The translations under genes were made by a program, and so were the position numbers. Source: Streptomyces sp. NBC_01197 (GTDB lineage: Bacteria > Actinomycetota > Actinomycetes > Streptomycetales > Streptomycetaceae). Taken from it: a stretch of 64,000 bases of DNA. This document shows positions 41,599 through 51,519 of the stretch, in pieces. The stretch covers positions 1,302,001-1,366,000 of the forward strand of contig NZ_CP108569.1 of NCBI RefSeq assembly GCF_036010505.1, written 5' to 3'. The notes below the pieces were generated by a model. That model was given only the letters and a program-made list of their open reading frames with translations. It had not been told where the DNA came from and ran no database searches. Position 1 is the first letter of the stretch. Every line of letters begins with the position of its first letter.

Positions 41599-44297
41599 CT
41601 ACAGCCCGGCTCGGGGCTCGTCCATGCCGGCGGTCCGCAGCGGCCGGTGTCCCTGGTCGTCCGAGCTGGGCGAGTTCGCGTTCGTAGTCGACGGTGATCG
41701 AGCCGTAGTAGTTGACCACCGAACTGCGCGCCGGGGAGATGTGCGCCAACACCTCGGCGTCCACCCCGCGCCCGGCGGTACGCAGTTCGCCGACGGCCAG
41801 GCCCATGTACTCCGTGTGCCAGCAGACCACTGCGTTCGTCACGACGGTCAGGCACCATGCCTGTTCGTTTTGCTGCTCGGGCTGGCGGCGGGTGACCTTG
41901 CCTTCGCGGGCGTAGTGGAGCTGACGGCGCAGGGCGTGGAGGGACTCGCCCTCGTTCAGCTGCCGGGCGATCTTGCGCCGGTAGCCCTCGTCCGACAGGT
42001 ACTTCGCCGCGTAGATCGTGCGCCGGATCGCGCCGTACTCCTTCAGCGCGGCGGCCAGTGCGTTCTGCCGGGAGGACGCGGAGAGCTTTCCGACGATCAG
42101 GGAGGCGGTGGCATGCCCGTACTTCAGTGACCCGGCCAGACGGAGCAGGTCGTCCCAGTGGCCGGCGACCAGGTCCAGGTTGGCCTTCTTCGTCAGCAGC
42201 GGTCCCGCAGTCGGGAACCGCTCCTCGTAGTCGCTCTTGGCGCCCATCCGATACAGGGTGATCTTGCCCAGGTCCCGGATGCGGGGCGAGAGCTGCTTGC
42301 CCACCAGGTCGAACAGGCCGAAGTTGACCAGGGTGACACCATGCGTGTCCGTGGCGTGCTCGGTGATCGGCAGATCGGTGGCGTTGCCCAGGATCTCGTC
42401 CAGCACATAGTGGGCCTCGCGATGGGTGGCCACGATGACCTTCGTGCCGAACGTCGAGTGCTGGTCGGAGACGTGGGTGTAGGTGGAGATGCCCTCGGAC
42501 ACGAAGTACTTGTTCAGGTGCCGGGCGGTGATCGACTTGCCCCTCGTCGGGAACCGCTGCCCGTCGGATGACGACAGGGTGCCGGAGCCGAACATGGCCG
42601 TCACCGGCAGCTGGTGGTGGTAGTTGACCAGGCAGATGTTCGCCTCGCGCAGCGTCTCCTCGCGGATGTACCACTCCGCCGTCCACGCGAGCACGTCGTA
42701 GGGGATGCCGCAGGCCGCGGCCATGCCGTGCAATCCGAGGTTCGTGGAGAGCCCGATCAGGCAGGCGATCAGGTTCCTTTTGAGCTGCGGGGAGCGGGCC
42801 TGCTTGCCGCCGGCGTGGACGAAGCAGTCCAGGAAACCGGTGTGCCGGTCCATCTCCACTAGCAAGGAGGCGATCGGCACGTTCGGCAGCATCCGCTCCA
42901 GCTCGGCGTGCAGATCCTCGGCCTCGGACGGGATGTCCTCCGCGATGAGCGGCGAGATGACCAGCTCCCCGGCGTCGTTCAGCCGGACCGGCCCGTCGCC
43001 GCGCTTGAGGACCTCCTCCAGGTCGGTGAGGGCCTCGTCCAGTTCGTCCATCACCAGCGGCAGAGCCTCGGAGGCATCGGGGCTCTTGGCGACCAGACGG
43101 CAGAACTCCGTGCGGTGCGTCTCCCACTGGGTGGGCTTGAACAGGTAGGCGGCCGGGTTGTCGTAGCGGCGCGCGCCTGGCACGAACACGTCCCCCGACC
43201 GCAGGCCGTCGCGCAGTGCGAGCAGGGTGCACAGTTCCCAGTAGTGCCGGTACGCGGTCGCATCGCCCTTGGCCGCGGCCTCGTCGAGGTAGCCCTGCCA
43301 CCGGGTCGGCACGAACAGCGTCGACGCCTTGTCGGGGACGTTGCGGGCGCCGGTCGCGTTCAGCTCCCGCAGGATCTCCAGGCCTCGATCAGCGGCTTCG
43401 CCTCGGTGCCGCCTTTGAACCGCACCGCCTCCAGCACCTTCGGTGCGAACTGGCGGATGTAGGTGTGGGAGCCTTCCAGGAGCGCCAGGTGCCCGTGGTC
43501 CTTGGGCAGCCGCACGGTGGCCCCGGCGTGCGCGGCCCGCAGCCGGGACATGCCGATCTTCCCGCGCAGCAGCGTCCCCACCGCCTCGTCCGGGATACCG
43601 GCATCGGCCAGTACCGGCAATATCTCGTCCAGCAGGGCGAGCCGGTCCTCGGAGAGCTTGGCCCTCTCGGCAAGCACCTCGCGCAGCTTGATCCGGGCGC
43701 GGGACTCCGACCCGGACAGAGTCTGGTCGAAGAGTTGCACCACGGCGTCGAGGACGTCGACGGAGGACTGCGCGAGCAGTGTCAGCAGGATCGGATGGCG
43801 CCGGTTGGGCTCGCGCCGCACCAGGGCGTGCGCGGTCAGCCGGCGCCCAATCTGGGCCAGGTAGCGGCGCCGCTCGGCGGGCAGCGACGACATGTCCAGG
43901 GTGTCCGCGCCAAGGCCGCGCAGGAACCTCAGCTTCTCGACCTCGCCGCCCACGCTCGTCGGCGACGCCTGCACCGGCCCGGTCACCAGCCAGTGCAGCC
44001 GCGAGGACTTGAGCTCCGGATCGACGACCAGCAGCCCGCGGCGAGCCCGAGCTGGCGGGCCAGGCGGCCGACCGCCGCGGGCGGAGCGGCGGGCACATCG
44101 TCGGGGACGAAGCCCAGCCAGGGCAGGGCGGACAGCTGCACGGCGGCACCGAGCACGTTCTGGGCCCGGCGGAACTTCCGCAGGAACGCCTCGTCGGCCG
44201 GAGTGAGGGTGAAGTACCGGATCAGCTCGTCCTTGCCGATCGCCGGAAAGGACCGTAAGCCCTCCAACTCCTCATCCGAGAACACCCTGGTGGCCAT
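41599..44297 (-). pseudogene. tnpA: Tn3-family transposase, degenerate
   Basis: The TnpA frame starts at ATG 44297 (MATRVFSDEELEGLRSFPAI) and ends at the TAG at 41599-41601. Four lesions are visible. Near 44040 the DUF4158 N-terminus (LARQLGL) is joined to DPELKSSRLHWLVTGPVQAS with a shift of frame and without the roughly 150 residues normally between. Near 43386 one base is missing (AKPLIEA then frame change to EILRELNATGA). Near 41640 one base is added, so the natural end (DDQGHRPLRTAGMDEPR) is off frame. The central DDE part (MAAACGIPYDVLAWTAEW, FPTRGKSITARHLNKYF, THGVTLVNFGLFDLVGK, AWCLTVVTNAVVCWHTEYMG) is intact. Inactive as read. Confidence 0.85.
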
Positions 44298-44375
44298 CGG
44301 CCCCTCCCACCCCACTCGATCGACGCAGACGACCACCACCGCTACCCGGCCAGACGATGGGCGCTGCAGCACGGA

Positions 44376-44411
44376 TTAGCGTTGTTTTTTCGCGAGAACT
44401 ACTGGGACCCC
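44376..44411 (-). repeat. Right terminal inverted repeat of the Tn3 element
   Basis: Read on the minus strand it starts GGGGTCCCAGTAGTTCTCGC and ends with a six-A tract and CAACGCTAA, a 36-bp near-perfect partner of the left end. It begins the canonical GGGGTC of Tn3-family ends and so is the better preserved end. Confidence 0.9.
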
Positions 44412-44416
44412 CACAA
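44412..44416. repeat. Target-site duplication, right copy
   Basis: CACAA immediately outside the right inverted repeat, identical to 37934-37938. Confidence 0.85.
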
Positions 44417-44443
44417 CGAGCTTCTGCGTACCCCCGCTCCGTC

Positions 44444-45157
44444 TCACCTGCTCCGGGGGATGACCGGCCAGGCCGCCTCGACGACCGCCGCCGGGTCGGC
44501 GGTGCGTCGCAGATACGCCTCCAGCGAGGCCGACTGCTCGGCTGCCGCACGTACCTGGAGGCCGTGCAGGTCCGCCAGCGGCATCGCCCCGACGGGCTGG
44601 TGCAGCTCCCCCATGCGGCGGACCACCCGGACGGCGGCCACCGCGTCCGCGCTCGCGTCGTGCGCTTCGTCGAGCGCCACCCCGTAATAGGCGCACAGCG
44701 CCTGGAGGGCGCGCTTGCCCCTGCGATACTTGTCGACGTGTTTGTCGATCACCAGTGGGTCGATGACCGGCGACGGCACAGTGCCGAGCCGCTCGCTGAC
44801 CGGAGCCGCCCCGTGCCGCCGGCACTCACGGTCCAGGAGCGACAGGTCGTACCGCGCGTTCATCACCACCAGCGGCACCCCCGAGCGCAGCACCCCGGCA
44901 ACCGTGTGAGCGATCTCCTCGACGGCGGAACCCGCCCGCGCCCCGTGCTCGCGGGCGTGGTCCGTCGAGATGCCGTGGATCGCCGCCGCCTGCTCGGGTA
45001 TCGCCACCCCGGGGTCGATCAGCCAGGTGCGCTGCCCCTCGATGACGCCGTCCGCGTCCAGCCGCACGACCGCCGCCGTGACGATGCGGTCGGTCTCGAC
45101 GTCGGTGCCCGTCGTCTCCAGGTCGAAGCCGACCAGTGGTCCCCGGTGCCAGCCCAT
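44444..45157 (-). CDS. DEDDh 3'-5' exonuclease (DNA polymerase III epsilon-like)
   Basis: A 237-residue exonuclease from ATG 45157 with GAGGAG 10 bases upstream. Exo I is LVGFDLETTGTDVETDRIV (D and E), Exo II LVVMNARYDLSLLDRECRRH (D), and Exo III ALDEAHDASADAVAAVRVVRRM (H-x4-D of the DEDDh type). In Streptomyces this stand-alone exonuclease is separate from the replicative polymerase genes. It may proofread or take part in repair. It begins well clear of the Tn3 right end and was not harmed. Confidence 0.92.
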   Translation of the reverse strand: MGWHRGPLVGFDLETTGTDVETDRIVTAAVVRLDADGVIEGQRTWLIDPGVAIPEQAAAIHGISTDHAREHGARAGSAVEEIAHTVAGVLRSGVPLVVMNARYDLSLLDRECRRHGAAPVSERLGTVPSPVIDPLVIDKHVDKYRRGKRALQALCAYYGVALDEAHDASADAVAAVRVVRRMGELHQPVGAMPLADLHGLQVRAAAEQSASLEAYLRRTADPAAVVEAAWPVIPRSR

Positions 45158-45394
45158 GGCGGCTCTCCTCTGTGGTGTGTCGTGGTACGTCCCCCAAGTG
45201 CTGACCACCCTCGCACGCGCCACTGACAACGGGTCCGGCCGCCCGGTCACCGGGTGGGCGGGCGGCGTTCCCCGGAGCGGGCTGGCGCGGCGTCTCCCAC
45301 GGCCGCCGGACACTCCCGTACCCCCGGAGACACCACGCACCTCCGGTGAGGCTCTGTCAGGGAAGGTGCCGGGAAAACGTGCCAGGAAATTCTG

Positions 45395-46627
45395 TCAGGA
45401 AACCGGCCTCGAATCGCCCCACACGGACTCGAACTCGTCCCGGTAGGTCTCGAAGAGGCCGTGCTCCGAGTCCTGCCCGTGCCGGACCACCGCACGCCCG
45501 CCGCCCCGGAGCACCAGGACCGGCGCCTCCATCCCGCGCGCCCTGCGCAGATACGACTGGACGACCGCGAGACCGTCCGCACCGTCGCCGTCGACCAGGC
45601 AGGCCATGAAGCGCGGCGTCTCGTCGAACACATGGATCTCGAAGGCGCCGGGGTCCCGGAGCCGGGAGCGCACCCGGCGCATGTGCAGGATGTTCGTCTC
45701 CACCGCGCGGCTCAGTTCGCCCTTCTTGAGCCCGAGTTCCCGCTCGCGCCGCTTGACCGCGCTGCTGGCGGGGTTGAGGAAGAGCAGCCGGACCCGGCAC
45801 CCCGACTCGGCCAGCCTGACCAGCCTGCGGCCGGAGAAGTTCTGGACGAGGAGGTTCAGGCCTATCCCTATCGCGTCGAGTCTGCGTGCCCCGCCGAACA
45901 GGTCCTCGGCGGGGATCTGCCGCTGGAGCCGGACGCGGTCCGGGTGGACGCCGATGACGTCCGCGTACCGGTCCCCCACCAGGTCCTCGACCGCGTCCAC
46001 CGGGAGCCGGTCGGCGGACGGCGAGCCCGACCCCGCGCCCAGGATGTTCAGCAGGCGGGACGAGGCCCGTTCCGCCTGGGCCAGCACCGCCTCGGAGAGC
46101 GCGCGGTTGCGGGAGACCACGTTGCGGGTGACCTCCAGCTCGTCCAGGGCCAGTTCCACATCACGCCGGTCGTCGTAGTACGGCTCGAAGCACGGCCAGT
46201 GCTGGACCATCAGCTCGCGCAGCTGCGGGAGGGTGAGGAAGCTCAGAACGTTGTCGTCGGCCGGGTCGAGCAGATAGCCCTTGCGGCGCGAGACCTCCCG
46301 TACGGCGACGGCGCGCTGCACCCACTCCTGGCCGGCCGGGCCCGCGGCCGCGACCACCCAGTCGTCGGCGTGCACCGGTTCGTAGATGGGGCGCAGCACG
46401 GCGGCCACCACCGCTCGGAGGCGCTGCTCGACCAGGTTCAGCCAGATGTAGGCGCGCCCGGCGCGCTGCGCACGGGTCCGCACCTCGTTCCAGGCGCCGG
46501 CGTCCCAGTCGAGTTCCGCCCCGATCTCCACTGGCCGCACCAGGGAGACCGCCCCGGGTGGGACACCTGCGGATCCCCCGTCGTGACCCGGGTCACCTGG
46601 GGGCAGCTCCAGCCCTCCCGAGCCCAC
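45395..46627 (-). CDS. SAV2148-type HEPN domain protein
   Basis: A 410-residue protein, start GTG 46627 (VGSGGLELPPGDPGHDGG), with AAAGGCGG upstream. The whole sequence follows a strongly conserved Streptomyces family: PGAVSLVRPVEIGAELDWDAGAW, YIWLNLVEQRLRAVVAAVLRPIYEPV, RAVAVREVSRRKGYLLDPADDNVLSFLTLPQLRELMVQHWPCFEPYYDDRRDV, with R-x4-H-type HEPN features (VTRNVVSRNRALSEAVL). HEPN domains are often RNases or RNA-binding parts of toxin systems. No partner nucleotidyltransferase is next to it. Divergent from glgX. Confidence 0.85.
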   Translation of the reverse strand: MGSGGLELPPGDPGHDGGSAGVPPGAVSLVRPVEIGAELDWDAGAWNEVRTRAQRAGRAYIWLNLVEQRLRAVVAAVLRPIYEPVHADDWVVAAAGPAGQEWVQRAVAVREVSRRKGYLLDPADDNVLSFLTLPQLRELMVQHWPCFEPYYDDRRDVELALDELEVTRNVVSRNRALSEAVLAQAERASSRLLNILGAGSGSPSADRLPVDAVEDLVGDRYADVIGVHPDRVRLQRQIPAEDLFGGARRLDAIGIGLNLLVQNFSGRRLVRLAESGCRVRLLFLNPASSAVKRRERELGLKKGELSRAVETNILHMRRVRSRLRDPGAFEIHVFDETPRFMACLVDGDGADGLAVVQSYLRRARGMEAPVLVLRGGGRAVVRHGQDSEHGLFETYRDEFESVWGDSRPVS

Positions 46628-46667
46628 CCGCGTACCGCCTTTCACTGCCCCTGCAACGATCAAGGAA

Positions 46668-46714
46668 GGGTACTCCGCGCGCGGGAGCCGGTGCAGCCGG
46701 ATGCACAGGGTACT
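46668..46714. repeat. Direct repeats and palindrome in the glgX upstream region
   Basis: GGGTACT occurs at 46668-46674 and 46708-46714, 40 bp apart, and between them lies the inverted repeat GTGCAGCCGGATGCAC at 46691-46706. They sit in the 218-base divergent region between the HEPN gene and glgX and are the only structure there. An operator role for glgX is possible. Confidence 0.4.
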
Positions 46715-46845
46715 TTCCCAACTCCCGTATTCGTGGTGACCGTTCTCCTCGGCCGTACGGGGCCGAGTGAGGGGATTCATAGTGGTTCGTGGCGAGGACG
46801 CGCTGACACGCGTGACTCGGTGCCTGATGTGGAAGAGTCGTGCCC

Positions 46846-49035
46846 ATGCAGGTCTGGCCGGGACAGACATACCCACTCGGCGCCACGTACGACGGCGCCG
46901 GGACCAATTTCGCGGTCTTTTCGGAGGCCGCCGACCGAATCGAGTTGTGCCTGCTGCACGACGACGGCTCAGAGACGGCGGTGGAGCTGAGGGAGACGGA
47001 CGCCTTCGTCCGCCATGCCTATCTGCCCGGCATCATGCCGGGCCAGCGGTACGGGTTCCGGGTGCACGGCCCGTACGCGCCGGAGAGCGGGCAGCGCTGC
47101 AACTCGGCGAAGCTGCTCCTCGATCCGTACGCCAAGGCGGTGAGCGGGGAGGTCAAATGGGACGAGTCGGTGTACGGCTACCACTTCGGCCGGCCGAACT
47201 CGCGCAACGACCTGGACTCCGCCCCGCACACCATGACATCGGTGGTGGTCAACCCCTACTTCGACTGGGGCGACGACCGGCTGCCGAGGACCCCGTACCA
47301 CGAGACCGTGCTCTACGAGGCCCATGTGAAGGGCCTGACCATGCTCCATCCGGCGCTCCCCGACGAGATGCGCGGGACGTACGCGGCGCTGGCGCATCCG
47401 GCGGTCATCGAGCATCTGACCGGGCTCGGGGTCACGGCGCTGGAGCTGATGCCCGTTCACCAGTTCGTCAACGACCACCGGCTGGCGGACAGCGGGCTCT
47501 CGAACTACTGGGGCTACAACACCATCGGGTTCTTCGCTCCGCACAACGCGTACGCCTCCTGGGGCGACCGCGGTGAACAGGTGCTCGAATTCAAGCAGGC
47601 GGTACGGGCGCTGCACGAGGCCGGGATCGAGGTCATCCTCGATGTGGTCTACAACCACACGGCCGAGGGCAACCATCTGGGCCCGACGCTCTCCTTCCGC
47701 GGCCTGGACAACGCCTCCTACTACCGGCTGACGGACGATCCGCGCTACTACATGGACACCACGGGCACCGGCAACAGCCTGCTGATGCGCTCCCCGCACG
47801 TCCTGCAGCTGATCATGGATTCGCTGCGCTACTGGGTGACCGAGATGCACATCGACGGTTTCCGCTTCGACCTGGCGGCGACCCTGGCCCGCCAGTTCCA
47901 CGAGGTGGACCGGCTGTCGTCCTTCTTCGACCTGGTGCAGCAGGACCCGGTGGTCTCCCAGGTGAAGCTGATCGCGGAGCCGTGGGACGTGGGCGAGGGC
48001 GGCTACCAGGTGGGGAACTTCCCGCCGATGTGGACCGAGTGGAACGGCAAGTACCGCGACACCGTACGGGACCTGTGGCGCGGCGAGCCCCGGACACTCG
48101 CGGAGTTCGCCGGGCGGCTGACCGGCTCGTCGGACCTGTACCAGGACGACGGGCGGCGCCCGCTCGCCTCGATCAACTTCACCACCTGCCACGACGGGTT
48201 CACGCTGCACGACCTGGTGGCGTACAACGACAAGCACAACGAGGCGAACGGCGAGAACAACCGGGACGGCGAGAGCCACAACCGGTCGTGGAACTGCGGC
48301 GCCGAGGGCGACACCGACGACCCCGGTGTGCTGGAGCTGAGGGGCCGCCAGATGCGGAACTTCATGGCCACGCTGCTGCTCTCGCAGGGGGTGCCGATGC
48401 TCAGCCACGGCGACGAGTTCGGCCGTACGCAGCACGGCAACAACAACGCGTACTGCCAGGACAGCGAGCTGGCCTGGGTGCACTGGCCCGGATCGGAAGG
48501 GGCCGGGCCGGAAGCGGCCGGTTCGGAGCGGAGCGACTCCGAGCAGGACGGCTCCGGCCGGAACGCTCCGGGCGGCAGCAGCACCCTGCTGGCCTTCACC
48601 CGTGCGATGGTGGCGCTGCGCCGCGAGCATCCGGTCTTCCGGCGGCGGCGTTTCTTCCACGGCCGTCCGGTGGAGGGCACCCACGACGACCTCTCCGACA
48701 TCGCCTGGTTCACCCCCGAGGGCGAGGAGATGGTCCAGCGCGACTGGCAGGCGGCGCACGCCAAGGCCCTGTCGGTGTTCCTGAACGGGAACGCCATCTC
48801 GGAGCCGGGGACGCGCGGCGAGCGCATCACCGACGACTCGTTCCTGCTGATGTTCAACGCGAGCGCGGAGGAGATCGAGTTCCTGGTACCGGTGAATCAC
48901 GGCAGGCAGTGGGAGGTCGTCGTGGACACGGCCCATGAGGACGGTGTGCCACCGGGGCCGGGCCCGAAGGTGGACGCCGGTGACCGGCTGGCGCTGATCG
49001 GACGGAGCCTGGCCGTGCTGAAACGGCCGGCCTGA
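46846..49035 (+). CDS. glgX: Glycogen debranching enzyme (isoamylase type, GH13_11)
   Basis: A 729-residue enzyme that cleaves alpha-1,6 branches of glycogen and supplies linear maltooligosaccharides to TreY. It has an N-terminal CBM48-like part (TYPLGATYDGAGTNFAVFSE) and the GH13 barrel: DVVYNHTAEGN, the nucleophile in DGFRFDLAATLARQF, the acid/base in LIAEPWDVGEGGYQ and FTTCHDGFTLHDLVAYNDKHNEANGE. After GNNNAYCQDSELAWVHW there is an unusual run of about 30 residues rich in Gly, Ser and Glu (GSEGAGPEAAGSERSDSEQD) before LLAFTRAMVALR. ATG 46846 follows GGAAGAG. Confidence 0.95.
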   Translation: MQVWPGQTYPLGATYDGAGTNFAVFSEAADRIELCLLHDDGSETAVELRETDAFVRHAYLPGIMPGQRYGFRVHGPYAPESGQRCNSAKLLLDPYAKAVSGEVKWDESVYGYHFGRPNSRNDLDSAPHTMTSVVVNPYFDWGDDRLPRTPYHETVLYEAHVKGLTMLHPALPDEMRGTYAALAHPAVIEHLTGLGVTALELMPVHQFVNDHRLADSGLSNYWGYNTIGFFAPHNAYASWGDRGEQVLEFKQAVRALHEAGIEVILDVVYNHTAEGNHLGPTLSFRGLDNASYYRLTDDPRYYMDTTGTGNSLLMRSPHVLQLIMDSLRYWVTEMHIDGFRFDLAATLARQFHEVDRLSSFFDLVQQDPVVSQVKLIAEPWDVGEGGYQVGNFPPMWTEWNGKYRDTVRDLWRGEPRTLAEFAGRLTGSSDLYQDDGRRPLASINFTTCHDGFTLHDLVAYNDKHNEANGENNRDGESHNRSWNCGAEGDTDDPGVLELRGRQMRNFMATLLLSQGVPMLSHGDEFGRTQHGNNNAYCQDSELAWVHWPGSEGAGPEAAGSERSDSEQDGSGRNAPGGSSTLLAFTRAMVALRREHPVFRRRRFFHGRPVEGTHDDLSDIAWFTPEGEEMVQRDWQAAHAKALSVFLNGNAISEPGTRGERITDDSFLLMFNASAEEIEFLVPVNHGRQWEVVVDTAHEDGVPPGPGPKVDAGDRLALIGRSLAVLKRPA

Positions 49036-49143
49036 CCGACTGCGGCGGGGTGACACCGGGCTGACGGGCTGACGGGTGGATGACGTCGGCCCGACGGGCC
49101 GCCGGGTGTCAGGGAGCCGGTGAAACGGGGTACGTAGGTTCCC

Positions 49144-51498
49144 ATGACGCCCACTGCGACGTACCGGCTCCAGATCCAGCCGGAGTTCCCGTTCCCGGCC
49201 GCCGAGGCGGCGGTGCCGTATCTGGCGGCCCTCGGGGTCTCGCACCTCCATCTGTCGCCGGTGCTGGACGCCGTCCCCGGCTCCACGCACGGCTACGACG
49301 TCGTGGACCACACCAGGGTCCGCGACGAGCTGGGCGGCGAGGCCGGGCTGCGGGCGCTGGCGCACACCGCGCGCACGCACGGGCTCGGGCTCGTCGTGGA
49401 CATCGTGCCGAACCACATGGCGGCGGCCCCCCGGTTCAACCGGCCGCTGTGGGAGGTGCTGCGCGAGGGGCCGGACTCGCCGTACGCGCGCTGGTTCGAC
49501 ATCGACTGGGAGGCGGGCGGTGGCAAGGTGCTGCTGCCCGTGCTCGGCCACCGGCTCGGCGACGAGCTGGAGCGGCTGCGGGTCGACGGGCAGGTGCTGC
49601 GCTATTACGACCAGGACTTTCCGCTCCGCGAGGGTACGGCGGAGCTGCCGCTGCCGGAACTGCTCGACGCCCAGTGGTACCGGCTCGCCTGGTGGCGGCT
49701 CGCCCGCACCGAGCTCAACTACCGCCGCTTCTTCACCATCTCCGACCTGATCGGGGTGCGCGTCGAGGACCCGGCGGTCTTCGACGCCACCCACGCCAAG
49801 ATTCTGGAGCTGATGGACGACGGCGTCATCGAGGGACTGCGGATCGACCACCCGGACGGGCTCGCGGACCCCGGCGCGTATCTGCGGCGGCTCGGCGAGG
49901 CGACGGGTGGCCGCTGGACGGTCGTGGAGAAGATCCTCACCGGCGACGAGCAGCTGCCCGCCGACTGGGCGGTCGCGGGGACCACGGGCTATGACGCACT
50001 GCACCGGATCGACGGCCTGTTCACCGACCCGGCGGGCGCCGACGAGCTGGTGCGCCGCTACCGGGACTACGCGGGGCCGCCAGGCGACCGGGGCGGGTAC
50101 TGGGAGTCGACGGTCCGCCGGGCCGCGTACAAGGTCATCACCCACGAGCTGGCGGCCGAGACCGCCTTCCTGGTCCGCACCGCTGCCCGGATCTGCGCGG
50201 CGGACCCGGCGCTGCGCGACCACGCGCCGTGGGCGCTGGGGGCCGCGCTGCGCGAGCTGCTGGTTCGGATGCCCGTCTACCGCCCGTATGTGACCGCGGG
50301 CGGGCCGACGCCCGATACCGCGGAGGCCACGCTGGATCCGGATGCGGTACGGCAGGCCGCCGCGTCCTTCACCGTGCCCGATGAGTCGGCCGCCGTCGGG
50401 GTGGTACGGGACCTGGCGCTCGGCAAGCTGGGCGGCGGGTCCGACCGCGCCGCCTTCTGCGCCCGGTTCGCGCAGACCGCGTCGGCGCTGCGCGCCAAGT
50501 CCGTGGAGGACACCGCCTTCTACCGGTACGCGCCGCTGGTGTCGGCGGGCGAGGTGGGCGGCGACCCGGGGGCTCCGGCGGTGAGCCCGGCGCGGTTCCA
50601 CGCGTTCTGCGCGCGGGCGGCCCGCGACTGGCCGGCCGGCGGGACCGTACTGACCACGCACGACACCAAGCGCAGCGCGGACGTCCGGGCGCGGATCGCG
50701 GTCCTCACCGAGTGCCCGGAGCAGTGGGCCGCGCTGCTTGAGCGGCTGACCACTCCGGCACCCGATCCGCAGCTGGCCTGGGTGGCCTGGCAGAGCGCGT
50801 TCGGGTTCGGGCTGCCCGACCTGGACCGGCTCGGCCCCGCGCTGCTGAAGTCCGTGCGCGAGGCAGGGCTGCACACCAGCTGGACCGAGCAGGACGAGGC
50901 GTACGAGCAAGCCGTCGCCGACTTCACGGCGGCGGGGCCCGCGGGTCCCGCGCAGTCGGCCGTCGCCGCGTTCGCCCGCGGGCTGGCCCCGTACGTACGG
51001 GCCAATGTGCTGGGCGCCGCGCTGGTCCACCTCACCATGCCCGGCGTGCCCGACGTCTACCAGGGCACGGAGGGCACGTACATCGCGCTGGTGGATCCGG
51101 ACAACCGCAGGCCGCCCGTGCCCGTCGACCCGTCGGACGAGAAGCTGGCGCTGACGACCACGGCGCTGCTGCTTCGCCGCGACTGCCCGGATGTCTTCGG
51201 TGAGTCGGGTACGTACACACCGCTGGCGCCGGAGGGCCCCGCGGCCTCCCACTGCCTGGCCTTCTGCCGTTCCGGCGAGGTCGTCACCGCGGTGACCCGG
51301 CTGTCGCTGCGGCTCGAACAGGAGGGCGGCTGGCATGACACGGAACTGCCGCTGCCCGCCGGCGTGTGGCTCGATCTGCTGGCGCCTGAGCGGGAGTTCA
51401 CCGAGCGGGTCGCCCTGAGCGAGCTGTTCGCCGTACGGCCGGTGGCACTGCTCAAGCGGGCCGTTCCGGCGGCAGGGCCGGACGGGGCACCGGGGTGA
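49144..51498 (+). CDS. treY: Malto-oligosyltrehalose synthase
   Basis: A 784-residue GH13_26 intramolecular transglucosylase that converts the reducing end of maltodextrin into a trehalose unit. Motifs: PTATYRLQIQPEFPFPAAEAA at the N-terminus, DIVPNHMAAAPRFNRPLW, GLRIDHPDGLADPGAYL (nucleophile Asp), WTVVEKIL (acid/base Glu), and LTTHDTKRSADVRARIAVL and MPGVPDVYQGTEGTYIALVDPDNRRPP near the end. Length is standard. It follows glgX by 108 bases and works with treZ at 55.8 kb in the TreY/TreZ route. Confidence 0.95.
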   Translation: MTPTATYRLQIQPEFPFPAAEAAVPYLAALGVSHLHLSPVLDAVPGSTHGYDVVDHTRVRDELGGEAGLRALAHTARTHGLGLVVDIVPNHMAAAPRFNRPLWEVLREGPDSPYARWFDIDWEAGGGKVLLPVLGHRLGDELERLRVDGQVLRYYDQDFPLREGTAELPLPELLDAQWYRLAWWRLARTELNYRRFFTISDLIGVRVEDPAVFDATHAKILELMDDGVIEGLRIDHPDGLADPGAYLRRLGEATGGRWTVVEKILTGDEQLPADWAVAGTTGYDALHRIDGLFTDPAGADELVRRYRDYAGPPGDRGGYWESTVRRAAYKVITHELAAETAFLVRTAARICAADPALRDHAPWALGAALRELLVRMPVYRPYVTAGGPTPDTAEATLDPDAVRQAAASFTVPDESAAVGVVRDLALGKLGGGSDRAAFCARFAQTASALRAKSVEDTAFYRYAPLVSAGEVGGDPGAPAVSPARFHAFCARAARDWPAGGTVLTTHDTKRSADVRARIAVLTECPEQWAALLERLTTPAPDPQLAWVAWQSAFGFGLPDLDRLGPALLKSVREAGLHTSWTEQDEAYEQAVADFTAAGPAGPAQSAVAAFARGLAPYVRANVLGAALVHLTMPGVPDVYQGTEGTYIALVDPDNRRPPVPVDPSDEKLALTTTALLLRRDCPDVFGESGTYTPLAPEGPAASHCLAFCRSGEVVTAVTRLSLRLEQEGGWHDTELPLPAGVWLDLLAPEREFTERVALSELFAVRPVALLKRAVPAAGPDGAPG

Positions 51499-51519
51499 GC
51501 GGCCCGCGCGTCCCCGGAG

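Larger units (their letters stand above)
37939..44411. mobile_element. Tn3-family transposon, 6.47 kb, with two-component-system cargo
   Basis: The element is delimited by 36-37-bp inverted repeats and flanked by a perfect 5-bp CACAA duplication. Gene order from left: zinc-finger/resolvase fusion (minus), res-like site, response regulator and histidine kinase (minus), a small membrane protein (plus) and a degenerate tnpA (minus). Cargo lies between resolvase and transposase as in passenger-carrying Tn3 elements. The transposase is disrupted in several places, so movement would need help from elsewhere, although the intact duplication shows that it landed here as a unit. It sits between the kinase-like gene and the exonuclease without damaging either. 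Confidence 0.9.

Noticed and set aside
46969..51336. Very long open frame on the minus strand opposite glgX and treY
   Set aside because: It is the antisense of two clearly conserved enzymes; its translation is Arg/Val/Gly-rich low-complexity sequence with no domains, as expected from GC-skewed third positions.
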